From Rhizobium leguminosarum bv. viciae USDA 2370 (GTDB lineage Bacteria; Pseudomonadota; Alphaproteobacteria; Rhizobiales; Rhizobiaceae): a DNA stretch of 64,000 nucleotides. The notes under the pieces were generated by a model. The model did not search any database. It had not been told where the DNA came from and saw only the letters and a list, made by a program, of their open reading frames with translations. The stretch's first letter is position 1, and each line of letters opens with the position of its first letter. Shown piece after piece: positions 8,269 through 17,202 of this stretch. Position numbers and translations under genes: made by a program. The stretch covers positions 434,001 through 498,000 of the forward strand of contig NZ_MRDL01000051.1 of the NCBI RefSeq assembly GCF_002008365.1, given 5' to 3'.

Positions 8269-9048
8269 GGACATGATCAGGCCGCCGTCGACATTGATCG
8301 TCTGGCCGGTGATATAGGCGGCGTCATCGCTGGCGAGAAAGGTCACCAGGCCGGCGACATCCTCTCCGGAGCCGGCCCGTTTCATCGGGATGCCCTCGAC
8401 CCATTCCTTCATCAATTCGCCGGGGGCGTAGTTGCCGAGCAGCTTGCCCCAGGCCTGGTCGTTATAGGCCCACATGTCGGTCTCGATGATGCCGGGGCAG
8501 AAGGCGTTGACGGTGATCTTCTCGGTCGCGACTTCCTTGGCCAAGCTCTGGGTGATGCCGACGACGCCCATTTTCGAGGCGGCGTAGTGCGGCGTGTAGA
8601 TGAAGCCGTCGCGGGCCTGGCCGGAAGCGGTGTTGATGATGCGGCCGCCGCGCTTGTGCTTGCGCATTCTTGATATCGCCTCCTGGGCGCAGAGGAAGAC
8701 GCCCTTGGTGTTGACGGCCATGACCTTGTCCCACTCGTTTTCGGTCAAGTCCTCGACGCGGGCGATGGTGATGACGCCGGCATTCTGGATCGAGACGTCG
8801 ACCGCGCCGAATTCCTTCTCGGCGGCATCGTAGAGGGCGGTGACGCTGGCCTTGTCAGTGACGTCGCCGATGAAGGAGACGGCCTTGCCGCCTTCGGCCC
8901 GGATCTGTTCGGCAACGCCGTGAACCAGGTCCTCGTTGGCCGAGACGACGAGATTGGCGCCTTCGCGCGCAAAGCGCCTGGCGATGGCAGCGCCGATGCC
9001 GCGGCTGCCTCCCGTGATCACGACCGTCTTATCTTCGAAGCGTTTCAT
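8266..9048 (-). CDS. SDR-family oxidoreductase
   Basis: A 260-residue short-chain dehydrogenase. TGGSRGIG is the cofactor loop, IQNAGV replaces the usual NNAG, catalytic Ser is in IINTASGQ and the YxxxK pair is YAASK. The C-terminus is GQTINVDGGLIMS. Start ATG 9048 follows GGGAAGGAAAGAGC. It is 104 bases downstream of the sugar-locus SDR/tpiA remnant on the same strand, so it could be a distal member of that operon or a separate unit. Its stop codon is formed by the adjoining repeat. Confidence 0.88.
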   Translation of the reverse strand: MKRFEDKTVVITGGSRGIGAAIARRFAREGANLVVSANEDLVHGVAEQIRAEGGKAVSFIGDVTDKASVTALYDAAEKEFGAVDVSIQNAGVITIARVEDLTENEWDKVMAVNTKGVFLCAQEAISRMRKHKRGGRIINTASGQARDGFIYTPHYAASKMGVVGITQSLAKEVATEKITVNAFCPGIIETDMWAYNDQAWGKLLGNYAPGELMKEWVEGIPMKRAGSGEDVAGLVTFLASDDAAYITGQTINVDGGLIMS

Positions 9049-9152
9049 GCTCTTTCCTTCCCGGTATCCGTCGGTAAACAGCAAATCTGGGCGTAACCTA
9101 CCCTGCGATCATTATTGGAGCTCGAGCGGTTGCCGAGATAATCTTGGCGAAT

Positions 9153-9329
9153 TCAGGCAGTCTTGGGCGCCGTCCGTTCGACAGCCCGTTCGATCGGCGT
9201 GAAGGGCGGGCAGACGACGATATCACACGCCGTCTTGCCCGTTATTCCCTTCAGCGCCTCGATCTCAGCTAGGGAGGAAGCGAGACCGTTCATTATCCAG
9301 TTGCCGGCAATGAGCTTTCGCCTCGCCAT
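9153..9329 (-). pseudogene. tpiA: Triosephosphate isomerase remnant (N-terminal 58 codons)
   Basis: The frame opens MARRKLIAGNWIMNG and continues through CDIVVCPPFT, a clear match to the start of triosephosphate isomerase. It stops after 58 codons, against about 250 in the family. The GNWKMNG motif holds the catalytic lysine, and here that position is isoleucine. The ATG overlaps the stop of the SDR gene (9329), so a tpiA-like gene was once translationally coupled to this sugar operon. I infer that it is dead. Confidence 0.85.
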
Positions 9330-10117
9330 CACCAGCAGCAGAAACCGCCGTCGACGAGAAGATCGACGCCGGTCACGAAGCTTGCCGCGTTCGACAGCAA
9401 GAACACTGCCGGGCCTACCATCTCGTCCACCGCTGCCATTCGCTGCATTGGCGTTTGCTCTTCGAAGAGCTTGGTCTGATGAACCATCTCGGGACGGGTG
9501 TTCATGGGCGTTGCCGTGTATCCGGGGGAGATGGTGTTGACGCGAATGCCGCGGTCGACCCATTCCATCGCCATAGACTTCGACATATGGATCACGCCCG
9601 CCTTGGAGGCGTTATAGTGCGCTTGGCTCAGCCCTCGATTTACGATCACACCCGACATGGAAGCGATGTTGACGATGGAGCCGCGTCCATTCTTCAGCAT
9701 GGCGCGAGCCTCGGCCTGGCAGGAAAGAAAGACGCCTTTGAGGTTGATATCCATCAACGTCTGATATTGATCCTCCTCCATCTCTTCCGCCGGGTTCGCG
9801 TTGGCGATGCCCGCCGCGTTGACTGCAAGCGTCAGCGTGCCGAGATCCGCTTCGGTACGTGCTACCGCATCTCCCAGGGAAGATTTGCTCGTGACGTCCG
9901 CCGCGATCTGGATCGAACGGCGGCCAGCGGCGCGAATGTGTTCAGCCGTCCTGGCCAGCCCGTCGTCGGTTCGACGGTCGAGCAGCGCCACGTCTGCGCC
10001 GCATTGCGCAAGGCCGATGGCAATGCGCTGCCCAATGCCGCTGCCGGCTCCAGTAACGATGGCAACCTGGCCGCTGAGATCGAAAAGCTTCGGGGCGTTC
10101 AGAGTGATGTCGGACAC
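9329..10117 (-). CDS. SDR-family polyol/sugar dehydrogenase of the sugar locus
   Basis: A 262-residue short-chain dehydrogenase. TGAGSGIG is the cofactor loop, VNAAG lies mid-protein, catalytic Ser is in VNIASMSG and the YxxxK pair is YNASK. The C-terminal DGGFCCW ends in Trp, as in several polyol dehydrogenases. I read the start as GTG at 10115-10117 behind AGGAAGAG. It is the fourth gene of the minus-strand operon, 22 bases after the ABC ATPase gene. Oxidation of an imported polyol to a ketose for the nearby kinase is inferred. Confidence 0.85.
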   Translation of the reverse strand: MSDITLNAPKLFDLSGQVAIVTGAGSGIGQRIAIGLAQCGADVALLDRRTDDGLARTAEHIRAAGRRSIQIAADVTSKSSLGDAVARTEADLGTLTLAVNAAGIANANPAEEMEEDQYQTLMDINLKGVFLSCQAEARAMLKNGRGSIVNIASMSGVIVNRGLSQAHYNASKAGVIHMSKSMAMEWVDRGIRVNTISPGYTATPMNTRPEMVHQTKLFEEQTPMQRMAAVDEMVGPAVFLLSNAASFVTGVDLLVDGGFCCW

Positions 10118-10139
10118 CGCTCTTCCTTTCTCTGTCTGT

Positions 10140-11618
10140 TTAGATGGTGGCTAGCTCCATGACCGAAACGTCATTTGCCTCGTCACGATTGAGAATGCCT
10201 GCCTGTTTGCCTTGTGCAAGCACGAGAATGCGATTGGAGACTCCGAGAACTTCCTCGAGGTCCGAGCTTACGACGATGACCGCCACGCCCCGTTTGGCAA
10301 GATTGACGATGATGTCGTAGATGCCGGCTCGGGCGCCGACGTCGATGCCTCTCGTCGGTTCGTCGAGCACGACGACCTTAGGATCGCGCATCAGCCATTT
10401 CGCGATGACCACCTTCTGCTGGTTGCCGCCGGACAAGTCCGAGGCATATTGCTCCGCACGGCCCTTCACGCCGAACTTGGCAACCGCCTTCTCCGCAAAC
10501 GAGCGCTTGACGCTCGGGGTAATCCAACGCCCGCCCAGCTTGTCGAGATTGGCGTAGATAATGTTCTCGCTGATCCGGTGCCCGACAACGAGGCCTTGCT
10601 CCTTGCGGTCTTCCGGAACCATCACGATGCCCTTGGCGATCGCGTCCGCCGGATCGCGCAGCCTGAGTTCTTCGCCTTCGAGCTTGATCGAACCTGCACT
10701 GATTGGGTCCGCGCCCGAAATGGCGCGGACAAGTTCGGTGCGGCCGGCGCCGACCAGTCCGGCGATTCCGAGAATTTCCCCGGCGCGCACATCGAAGGTA
10801 ACGTCACGGAATGAGTTGTCCGGCGAGCTCAGCCCCGACACCTGGAGTACTGGATGGTCTGTCGGAACCGGCAGGGCAGGGAACAAGCGGTCAAGCGGGC
10901 GTCCGACCATGCTCTCGACGATCGTTCGCACCGGTGTCGCGCTGTCGGAGAATTCCTGCACGCGCTCGCCATCGCGAAGAACGACGATCCGGTCGGTTAT
11001 TCGCTTGATCTCTTCCATGCGGTGGGAAATGTAAACGATGCCGACACCTTGTGAGCGAAGCTTCCGAACCTGTTCGAAAAGAGCTTCCGTCTCCGCGCCG
11101 CCAAGGGCGGCTGTCGGCTCATCGAGGATCAGGAGCTTTGCGTTGAGAGCCAGCGCCTTGGCGATCTCGATGAGTTGCTGATTTGCTGTGGAAAGGCCGG
11201 CGACCGTCCGCGTTGCGGGTATGTGAAGGTTCAAGCGAGCGAGCTGGTCCTGGGCCCGGCGAACCATTTGGGGACGATCGACGACGCCGTTCTTCATCGG
11301 CCAACGTCCGATGAAGACGTTTTCCGCGATCGACAGCTGCGGCAGAAGCTGCAGCTCCTGGTGGATCAGGACAACGCCCTTGTCGATCGCTTCCCTTGGG
11401 GTGGCTGGGGCATAAGGCTGCCCCAGCCAGGTCATTGATCCTTCGGACGGTGTGCGGGACCCGGCGATGATGCCCGATAGCGTTGACTTGCCCGCTCCGT
11501 TTTCACCGAGAAGTGCAACCACTTCGCCCGGATAGACGTCCAAGCTGACATTCTTCAGAACCTGGAGCGGCCCATACCACTTGGATATGCCCCTCAGGGA
11601 AAGAACTGGATCAGTCAT
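10140..11618 (-). CDS. Sugar ABC transporter ATP-binding protein (RbsA/MglA type)
   Basis: About 492 residues with two fused nucleotide-binding domains, the layout of CUT2 monosaccharide importers. The first Walker A is GENGAGKST, with VLIHQELQLLPQLSIAENVFIGR-type Q-loop and LILDEPTAAL. The second half has a degenerate P-loop (GLVGAGRTE), signature LSGGNQQK and VVLDEPTRGIDVG, the family norm. Start ATG 11618 follows AGGAGGTGTGCC; the upstream extension is poor. It energises the permease and binding protein encoded upstream. Confidence 0.95.
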   Translation of the reverse strand: MTDPVLSLRGISKWYGPLQVLKNVSLDVYPGEVVALLGENGAGKSTLSGIIAGSRTPSEGSMTWLGQPYAPATPREAIDKGVVLIHQELQLLPQLSIAENVFIGRWPMKNGVVDRPQMVRRAQDQLARLNLHIPATRTVAGLSTANQQLIEIAKALALNAKLLILDEPTAALGGAETEALFEQVRKLRSQGVGIVYISHRMEEIKRITDRIVVLRDGERVQEFSDSATPVRTIVESMVGRPLDRLFPALPVPTDHPVLQVSGLSSPDNSFRDVTFDVRAGEILGIAGLVGAGRTELVRAISGADPISAGSIKLEGEELRLRDPADAIAKGIVMVPEDRKEQGLVVGHRISENIIYANLDKLGGRWITPSVKRSFAEKAVAKFGVKGRAEQYASDLSGGNQQKVVIAKWLMRDPKVVVLDEPTRGIDVGARAGIYDIIVNLAKRGVAVIVVSSDLEEVLGVSNRILVLAQGKQAGILNRDEANDVSVMELATI

Positions 11619-11646
11619 GGCACACCTCCTCAAGACCTCAACTTCA

Positions 11647-12576
11647 TTACGGATGGTTGGCGATGAAGCCTGCGACATTTTCCTTGGTTGTCAGCGTGGC
11701 ATCCATGAGCTGGACCGGCGGCACCTTTTCTCCGGCGACAAGCTTGGCGGCGTTTTCAACCGCGTCGCGGCCCATCTTCTGCGTCTGCTGGGTCGCAGTT
11801 ACGTTGAAGACGCCTTTGCTGAGCGCTTCGAGAGCTGCGGTGTCACCATCGAAGCCGCCAACCACGATCTTCTGGGAAGGATTGGCGACCTTGATCGCCT
11901 GTGCGGCGCCAAGGGCGAGGCCGTCGGCCTGGGCGAACACGATCGAAACGTCCGGATTTGCCTGCAGCATATTCTGCATGATCTGGAATCCTTCGTCCTG
12001 GCTCCAGATGTTCGAGAACTGCTCGGCGACAACCTTGACGTCCGGATATGCCTTGAGAGATTCAGCGCAGCCCTTCGAACGATCGACTTCCGGCGTCGTG
12101 CCCTTCTGGCCGTGGATGATGACCATCTTCCCCTTGCCGCCGGCTTCCTTCAGGATGTAGTCGCACACGGCCTTGGCAGACGCGACGGAATCCGTTGCAA
12201 GGAATGTATCGCCGGGTGCTCCCTCGGCGTTGCGGTCAACGTTCACGACCGGAATACCAGCGTTCTTCGCGAGTTTGACCGGAACGGTCGCAGCGGCCGC
12301 ACCTGCCGGAATGTAGATCAGCGCGTCGATTTTCTGGGTCAGGAGGTCCTGAATCTGATTGACCTGTGTCGGCCCGTCGCCCTTTGCGTCGACCGTGATG
12401 ACTTCGATGCCGCGCTTCTTGGCTTCGGCTTCGACCGATTGCTTGATCTGGTTGAAGAAGTTTGCCTGAAGGTTGGCAACGGCCAAGCCGAGCTTCTTCA
12501 GTTCCGCCGCGTGTACGGGGCCGAGCATGAGACCCAGCAGTGCAGCAGACGCGAGCATGGTGCGCGCTATTTTCAT
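11647..12576 (-). CDS. Sugar ABC transporter substrate-binding protein (RbsB type)
   Basis: About 309 residues, periplasmic. A signal peptide (MKIARTMLASAALLGLML...PVHA) precedes a type I periplasmic-binding fold of the Peripla_BP_4 class. LAVANLQANFFNQIKQSVE, DAKGDGPTQVNQIQDL and VVGGFDGDTAALEAL are typical (given in parts). It should bind a monosaccharide or polyol in the periplasm. Start ATG 12576 follows CGGAGGAAATACA. Its long intergenic distance to the permease (about 118 bases) often allows extra expression of the binding protein. Confidence 0.93.
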   Translation of the reverse strand: MKIARTMLASAALLGLMLGPVHAAELKKLGLAVANLQANFFNQIKQSVEAEAKKRGIEVITVDAKGDGPTQVNQIQDLLTQKIDALIYIPAGAAAATVPVKLAKNAGIPVVNVDRNAEGAPGDTFLATDSVASAKAVCDYILKEAGGKGKMVIIHGQKGTTPEVDRSKGCAESLKAYPDVKVVAEQFSNIWSQDEGFQIMQNMLQANPDVSIVFAQADGLALGAAQAIKVANPSQKIVVGGFDGDTAALEALSKGVFNVTATQQTQKMGRDAVENAAKLVAGEKVPPVQLMDATLTTKENVAGFIANHP

Positions 12577-12693
12577 TGTATTTCCTCCGTTGTTTGATGG
12601 AACCCTCGGGTATGTCCTCCCCCTCGGGGTATTGATCCGCCCCAAACCCTTGGAGCGGAATTCCAGGCCCGCCGACGCGGCGGACCCCGTTCG

Positions 12694-13674
12694 TCAGGCG
12701 CGACGCCGACGAATAGTCTCCGCGCCGACCGCAAGCACGATGACGATGCCGATGATCACTTGCTGCAGGAACGGCGAGACGTTGAGAAGATTGAGCCCGT
12801 TGCGAAGGACGCCGATGATAAGAACACCGATCAGTGTTCCTCCGATACCGCCCGCGCCCCCCGAGAGTGAAGTCCCGCCGATGACGACCGCAGCGATGGT
12901 GTCCAACTCATAGCCCAGACCGCTGGACGGCTGGACGGAATCCAGCCGGGCGGCGAGTACGATGCCCGCGAGCCCCGCAAGGACTGAACTTGCGACGTAG
13001 ACGCCAATCGTCACGAGCGGGACGTTGATACCCGCCAGCCGAGCGACTTCCGGATTTCCTCCCACCGCGTAGAGCATGCGGCCTTCGGACCGGAAGTGCA
13101 GGAAAAGCCACGCCGCAAGAACAACCGCAAGCATGAGAAACACCGTGGCTGTCAACACACCGAAATGGCGATCGATTGCCAGCATCATGAACCAGTCGGG
13201 GAATCCGACGATCTGCTGGCCGTCCGTGATCATATTTGCGACGCCGCGAGCCGCGGACATCATCGCAAGAGTGGCAATAAACGCTGGAACCCTGAACTGC
13301 GTCACCAGAAGTCCGACGATCAGCCCCGAAACGCCCGATGCGACCAGAGCAAGAGCGATCCCGACCGGCAGCGGTAGGCCGGCGACATTCGCAGTCCAGC
13401 CCATGACCATCATCGCAAGAGCGAGTGCCGAGCCGACGGAGAGATCGATGCCGCCGATCAGAATGACAAAGGTCATTCCGACGGCCATGATGCCGAGAAC
13501 CGTGATCTGATCGAGGATGTTGAGGCCGTTCCGAACCGACAGAAACGTGTCGGTGCTGACGCTCAGAAAGACGCAAAGCGCGAGCAGCCCCACGAGTGGG
13601 CCGGTGGCGCCCTTGAGCTTGCTCAACCAGGCGCCGGACGAAAGCCTGTGTTCATTGATATCAAGCGCCACCAT
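12694..13674 (-). CDS. Sugar ABC transporter permease (RbsC type)
   Basis: A 326-residue inner-membrane permease of the BPD_transp_2 family with about ten helices. ILIGGIDLSVGSALAL and AAVVIGGTSLSGGAGGIGGT are the signature loops that contact the ATPase. It is the first gene of the import operon, with GGAGGAACA just before ATG 13674. The divergent gap upstream (13675-13880) carries two copies of the putative SorC operator. Confidence 0.95.
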   Translation of the reverse strand: MVALDINEHRLSSGAWLSKLKGATGPLVGLLALCVFLSVSTDTFLSVRNGLNILDQITVLGIMAVGMTFVILIGGIDLSVGSALALAMMVMGWTANVAGLPLPVGIALALVASGVSGLIVGLLVTQFRVPAFIATLAMMSAARGVANMITDGQQIVGFPDWFMMLAIDRHFGVLTATVFLMLAVVLAAWLFLHFRSEGRMLYAVGGNPEVARLAGINVPLVTIGVYVASSVLAGLAGIVLAARLDSVQPSSGLGYELDTIAAVVIGGTSLSGGAGGIGGTLIGVLIIGVLRNGLNLLNVSPFLQQVIIGIVIVLAVGAETIRRRRA

Positions 13675-13715
13675 TGTTCCTCCCTATGCGTAGGCTGATC
13701 GCTAATTCGTTCGAA

Positions 13716-13728
13716 GAATAAATATTCA
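13716..13728. promoter_or_regulatory. Putative SorC-type operator, site 1
   Basis: GAATAAATATTCA lies in the divergent promoter gap, 42 bases before the permease ATG. It matches, inverted, site 2 at 13855 (12 of 13 bases) and site 3 at 17176 (12 of 13). The regulator gene at 17203 is the likely source of the binding protein. Confidence 0.6.
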
Positions 13729-13816
13729 CTTATGCTGGAAAATTCATTAACAAGTTGCCTTTCGGCTGTCAATAGGATTTTCTGGGCTTGCAACTGCCGG
13801 TGTACCGCTTAAGGGG

Positions 13817-13845
13817 CTTGACTAATCGGCGTCTTGTGCAAAAAT
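13817..13845 (+). promoter_or_regulatory. Possible promoter of the transketolase operon
   Basis: CTTGAC at 13817-13822 matches the rhizobial -35 hexamer. An A/T-rich hexamer follows after 17 bases at 13840-13845. The predicted start would fall just before operator site 2, a layout that fits repression. Confidence 0.4.
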
Positions 13846-13854
13846 ATTGATAAC

Positions 13855-13867
13855 TGAATATTTATGC
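13855..13867. promoter_or_regulatory. Putative SorC-type operator, site 2
   Basis: TGAATATTTATGC is the inverse of site 1 with one mismatch. It is 13 bases before the transketolase ATG and downstream of the candidate -10. Confidence 0.6.
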
Positions 13868-13880
13868 ATGAGAGGAACCC

Positions 13881-14690
13881 ATGAATACGACAGAACTCGA
13901 GCGGGTCGCTCGCGAGATCCGATTGCGCGATCTCCAGGCGGTCTTTGAAGCGGGCGCCGGCCATATTGGCGGGGAGATGTCGGTCATCGACATTTTGACT
14001 GCCCTCTATTTTCGTGTGCTGAATGTTTGGCCCGATCAGCCGAAGCACCCCGACCGCGACAGGTTCGTTCTTTCGAAGGGACATACTGCATGCGCTCTGT
14101 ATGTGACGCTCGCAAAACGCGGTTTCATCCCGGAGGAAGAGATTTCCACCTTCTTGCAGCCGCATTCGAGGCTGAACGGGCATCCAAATTGCAACAAGGT
14201 TCCTGGCGTCGAAACGAATACCGGGCCGCTCGGCCACGGTCTTCCAGTCGCAATAGGAATGGCAAAAGCCGCCAAGCTCTCAGGCGCGAAATATCACACC
14301 TATGTCGTCACCGGCGATGGTGAGATGCAGGAGGGCTCCAACTGGGAAGCGATCATGGCGGCCGCGCAGTTCAAGCTCGACAACTTGACGCTGGTCATCG
14401 ACCACAACAGGTTCCAACAGGGCGCGGCCCTGGCGGAAACCAACGATCTCGCCCCGCTTCGTCCGAAGCTTGAAGCTTTCGATTGGGAAGTCAGCGAGAT
14501 CAACGGGAACAATATGAGCGAAGTCGTTTCAGCCCTCGAATACCGGGGATCGAGACCGCATTGCATCGTGGCCCACACCAACAAGGGGCATGGAATCTCG
14601 TTCATGCAAGACCGAGTCGACTGGCACCACAAGGTACCGAGCAAGGAACAATACGAAATCGCATTGGCAGAATTGTCGGAGGCATTGTAA
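13881..14690 (+). CDS. Transketolase, N-terminal (ThDP-binding) subunit
   Basis: A 269-residue split transketolase subunit carrying the thiamine diphosphate domain. Visible motifs are GAGHIGGEMS (substrate His), DRFVLSKGHTACALY, GPLGHGLP and the ThDP signature GDGEMQEGS running to the DHN motif about 26 residues on. It pairs with the next gene, overlapping it at TAATG. Split transketolases are often dedicated to one sugar pathway; apulose-4-phosphate transketolase (AptAB) of apiose catabolism is a known case. The exact substrate is not readable from sequence. Start follows GAGAGGAACCC. Confidence 0.93.
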   Translation: MNTTELERVAREIRLRDLQAVFEAGAGHIGGEMSVIDILTALYFRVLNVWPDQPKHPDRDRFVLSKGHTACALYVTLAKRGFIPEEEISTFLQPHSRLNGHPNCNKVPGVETNTGPLGHGLPVAIGMAKAAKLSGAKYHTYVVTGDGEMQEGSNWEAIMAAAQFKLDNLTLVIDHNRFQQGAALAETNDLAPLRPKLEAFDWEVSEINGNNMSEVVSALEYRGSRPHCIVAHTNKGHGISFMQDRVDWHHKVPSKEQYEIALAELSEAL

Positions 14691-15646
14691 TGAACGCGCC
14701 AATAAACGCACCCAAGCTCTACGATTGCCGCGACGCATTCGCCACTACGCTTGAGCGGCTGGCAGCCGAAAACGAAACGATCGTTGCCGTCTGCAACGAC
14801 TCCGTGGGTTCCTCCAAGCTCGGCGGCTTCAAGGCTAAGTTTGCAGAGCGCCTCGTCAATGTCGGTATCGCTGAGCAGAACATGGTGGGGGTTGGAGCAG
14901 GCCTCGCCAATGGCGGACGCCTTCCGTTTGTGTGCGCCGCCGCTCCGTTTCTAACGGGACGGTCGCTGGAGCAGATCAAGGCCGATATTTCGTATTCGAA
15001 TGCCAACGTCAAGCTGGTCGGCATTTCTTCTGGAATGGCGTATGGCGAACTCGGCCCGACCCATCACTCGATCGAGGACTTCGCCTGGACGCGCGTTCTG
15101 CCTAATCTTCCGGTCATTGCGCCTTGTGACCGCATCGAAACAGCTGCTGCGGTTGAGTGGGCCGCGGCCTACAACGGCCCCTGTTTCCTGCGCCTGTCTC
15201 GCGTAGGTGTGCCTGATCTCCTTCCGGAGGGTCACAAGTTCGAACTTGGCAAGGCAAATCTCCTTCGCCAGGGTTATGACGTCACCCTTATCGCAAACGG
15301 CACTTTGACTCATCGAATCTTAAAGGCTGCCGAGATTCTCGCAGAACGCGGTATCAACGCCAGAGTGCTCAACCTTGCAACGGTTCGTCCGATCGACGAG
15401 GACGCCATCATCGCGGCGGCGAAGGAAACCGGAGCGATCGTCACAGCCGAAGAGCATTCGATCTTTGGCGGGCTCGGTTCCGCGGTCGCCGAAGTGGTGG
15501 TCGACAATGCTCCAGTCCCGATGAAACGTCTCGGAGTTCCCGGCGTCTACGCTCCGACCGGTTCGGCAGAGTTCCTGCTCGACGAATTCGGGATGGCGCC
15601 GTCCGCAATCGCCGACGCGGCGCAGTCGCTGATCAGGCGCAAGTAA
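14690..15646 (+). CDS. Transketolase, C-terminal subunit
   Basis: A 318-residue partner of the preceding subunit, holding the pyrimidine-binding and C-terminal transketolase domains. It includes VCNDSVGSSKLGGF, FVNVGIAEQNMVGVGAGLA-type sequence (catalytic Glu in IAEQN), YGELGPTHHSIEDFA and EEHSIFGGLGSAVAE. The ATG shares one base with the upstream stop (TAATG), so the two subunits should be made in equal amounts. The active site forms at the interface of both chains. Confidence 0.93.
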   Translation: MNAPINAPKLYDCRDAFATTLERLAAENETIVAVCNDSVGSSKLGGFKAKFAERLVNVGIAEQNMVGVGAGLANGGRLPFVCAAAPFLTGRSLEQIKADISYSNANVKLVGISSGMAYGELGPTHHSIEDFAWTRVLPNLPVIAPCDRIETAAAVEWAAAYNGPCFLRLSRVGVPDLLPEGHKFELGKANLLRQGYDVTLIANGTLTHRILKAAEILAERGINARVLNLATVRPIDEDAIIAAAKETGAIVTAEEHSIFGGLGSAVAEVVVDNAPVPMKRLGVPGVYAPTGSAEFLLDEFGMAPSAIADAAQSLIRRK

Positions 15647-15714
15647 CTGGGATCACGTGATCAGCCCGGATGCCTTTTGTCGTCTCGGCTGCCGTCTGAT
15701 CTGGGGAGGATAGA

Positions 15715-17181
15715 ATGCGGGCAATTCTGGCAATTGACCAGGGCACCACCAATTCAAAGGCAGTTCTCGTTTCCGAAAAGGGAGAAATTGTTGGCAGAGG
15801 TTCGGCTCCAGTCGGCATCACCTATCCGAAACCAGGCTGGGTCGAACAAGACCCACGGCGGCTCTACGCATCCGTCTGCGAGGCGATCGACGCCTGCCTG
15901 AAGGCCGCCCCCGACGTCATTGTCGAGGCCGTGGCGATTTCCAATCAGCGCGAATCAGTCACGGCCTGGGACGCCGAAACGGGAGAAGCACTTGGACCGG
16001 TGGTAAGCTGGCAGTGCCGTCGAACGGCACAGGATTGCGAACGTCTCATTGTCGAAGGCCACCTTGACCGTGTGCAGGCGCTCACAGGCCTGCCACTGGA
16101 TCCGATGTTCCCGGGTTCGAAATTCCGATGGCTGCTCGACCGTATGCCGGCCGGGCGATCGGTGCGGCTGGGAACGGTCGACAGTTGGCTCGTCCACTGC
16201 CTGACGGGTGGGCGCCGGCATGTCTGCGATGCTTCCAATGCCGCCAGGAGCCAGTTGTTCGATCTCCAGGAGCAGAGATGGAGCAAGGAACTTGGCGAGA
16301 TTTTCGGCGTGGATATCGCGCTTCTCCCCGAGGTACTCGACAGCTCTGCCGACTTCGGCAGGACGCAAGGGTTGCCAGGCGTGCCGGATGGAACTCCGAT
16401 AATGGCCGCGATCGGAGACAGCCATGCTGCGCTGTTCGGCCATGGCGCATTCAAGCCGGGTGATGGCAAGGTAACCTTTGGAACCGGCTCTTCTATCATG
16501 ACGACGCTTCCGCGATTCATTCCCCCACGCAACGGCGTCACAACGACCGTCGCATGGCGTCTCGGGGGAAAGCCGACTTTCGCTTTCGAAGGCAATATTC
16601 TCGTTTGCGCCGCCAGTCTCCCCTGGATGGCAGGCATTCTCGGCCTTTCAGACGTGGCGGCCCTTGTCGAACTTGCGGCGAGCGCCGAACCGGGCGGACC
16701 GGGCTTCGTGCCAGCATTCGTGGGACTGGGCGCACCCTATTGGAACTCGGACGCCCGTGCCCTGTTCTCCCAGATCAACTTCAATACGACACGTGCGCAA
16801 ATGGCGCGGTCGGTAACCGACTCGATCGCCTTCCAGGTGCACGACGTGATCGCCGCCATGCGAGCACAAAGCGGCGGCGAGCTCGGGGCGCTCTATGTAG
16901 ACGGCGGACCGAGCCAAAACCGGTTCCTTATGCAGTGTGTCTCGAACCTCATCGAACATCCCGTGATCCAATGCGAAGCACCCGAGGCGTCGGCTTTGGG
17001 AGCTGCATATCTCGCGGGTCTCTCACTTGGCTTGTGGAGCGATCTTCATGTTATCGCAGAGCTGCCCCGGAGCTCGCATATTATTGACCCGGAACCCGTG
17101 GATCGAGCGGTGCTTCTGAATACATGGAGTGATGCACTTGCCCGCTCGACGTCCCGCGAAACAACGGCTAATGATGAATAA
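15715..17181 (+). CDS. FGGY-family carbohydrate kinase
   Basis: A 488-residue sugar kinase with two FGGY domains of the actin/hexokinase fold. The N-terminal phosphate loop is AIDQGTTNSKAVLV. WQCRRT and GDSHAALFGHG follow, and VDGGPSQNRFLMQ is the C-terminal signature. It resembles glycerol, xylulose and erythritol kinases; sequence alone does not fix the substrate. A ketose or polyol product of the locus is inferred. GGAGGATAGA precedes ATG 15715. Its stop codon lies inside the operator-like motif ahead of the regulator gene. Confidence 0.92.
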   Translation: MRAILAIDQGTTNSKAVLVSEKGEIVGRGSAPVGITYPKPGWVEQDPRRLYASVCEAIDACLKAAPDVIVEAVAISNQRESVTAWDAETGEALGPVVSWQCRRTAQDCERLIVEGHLDRVQALTGLPLDPMFPGSKFRWLLDRMPAGRSVRLGTVDSWLVHCLTGGRRHVCDASNAARSQLFDLQEQRWSKELGEIFGVDIALLPEVLDSSADFGRTQGLPGVPDGTPIMAAIGDSHAALFGHGAFKPGDGKVTFGTGSSIMTTLPRFIPPRNGVTTTVAWRLGGKPTFAFEGNILVCAASLPWMAGILGLSDVAALVELAASAEPGGPGFVPAFVGLGAPYWNSDARALFSQINFNTTRAQMARSVTDSIAFQVHDVIAAMRAQSGGELGALYVDGGPSQNRFLMQCVSNLIEHPVIQCEAPEASALGAAYLAGLSLGLWSDLHVIAELPRSSHIIDPEPVDRAVLLNTWSDALARSTSRETTANDE

Positions 17182-17188
17182 AAATTCA
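17176..17188. promoter_or_regulatory. Putative SorC-type operator, site 3
   Basis: GAATAAAAATTCA differs from site 1 at one base. It overlaps the kinase stop codon and lies 14 bases before the regulator ATG, suggesting autoregulation. Confidence 0.55.
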
Positions 17189-17202
17189 CCCTAGGATTAG
17201 CG

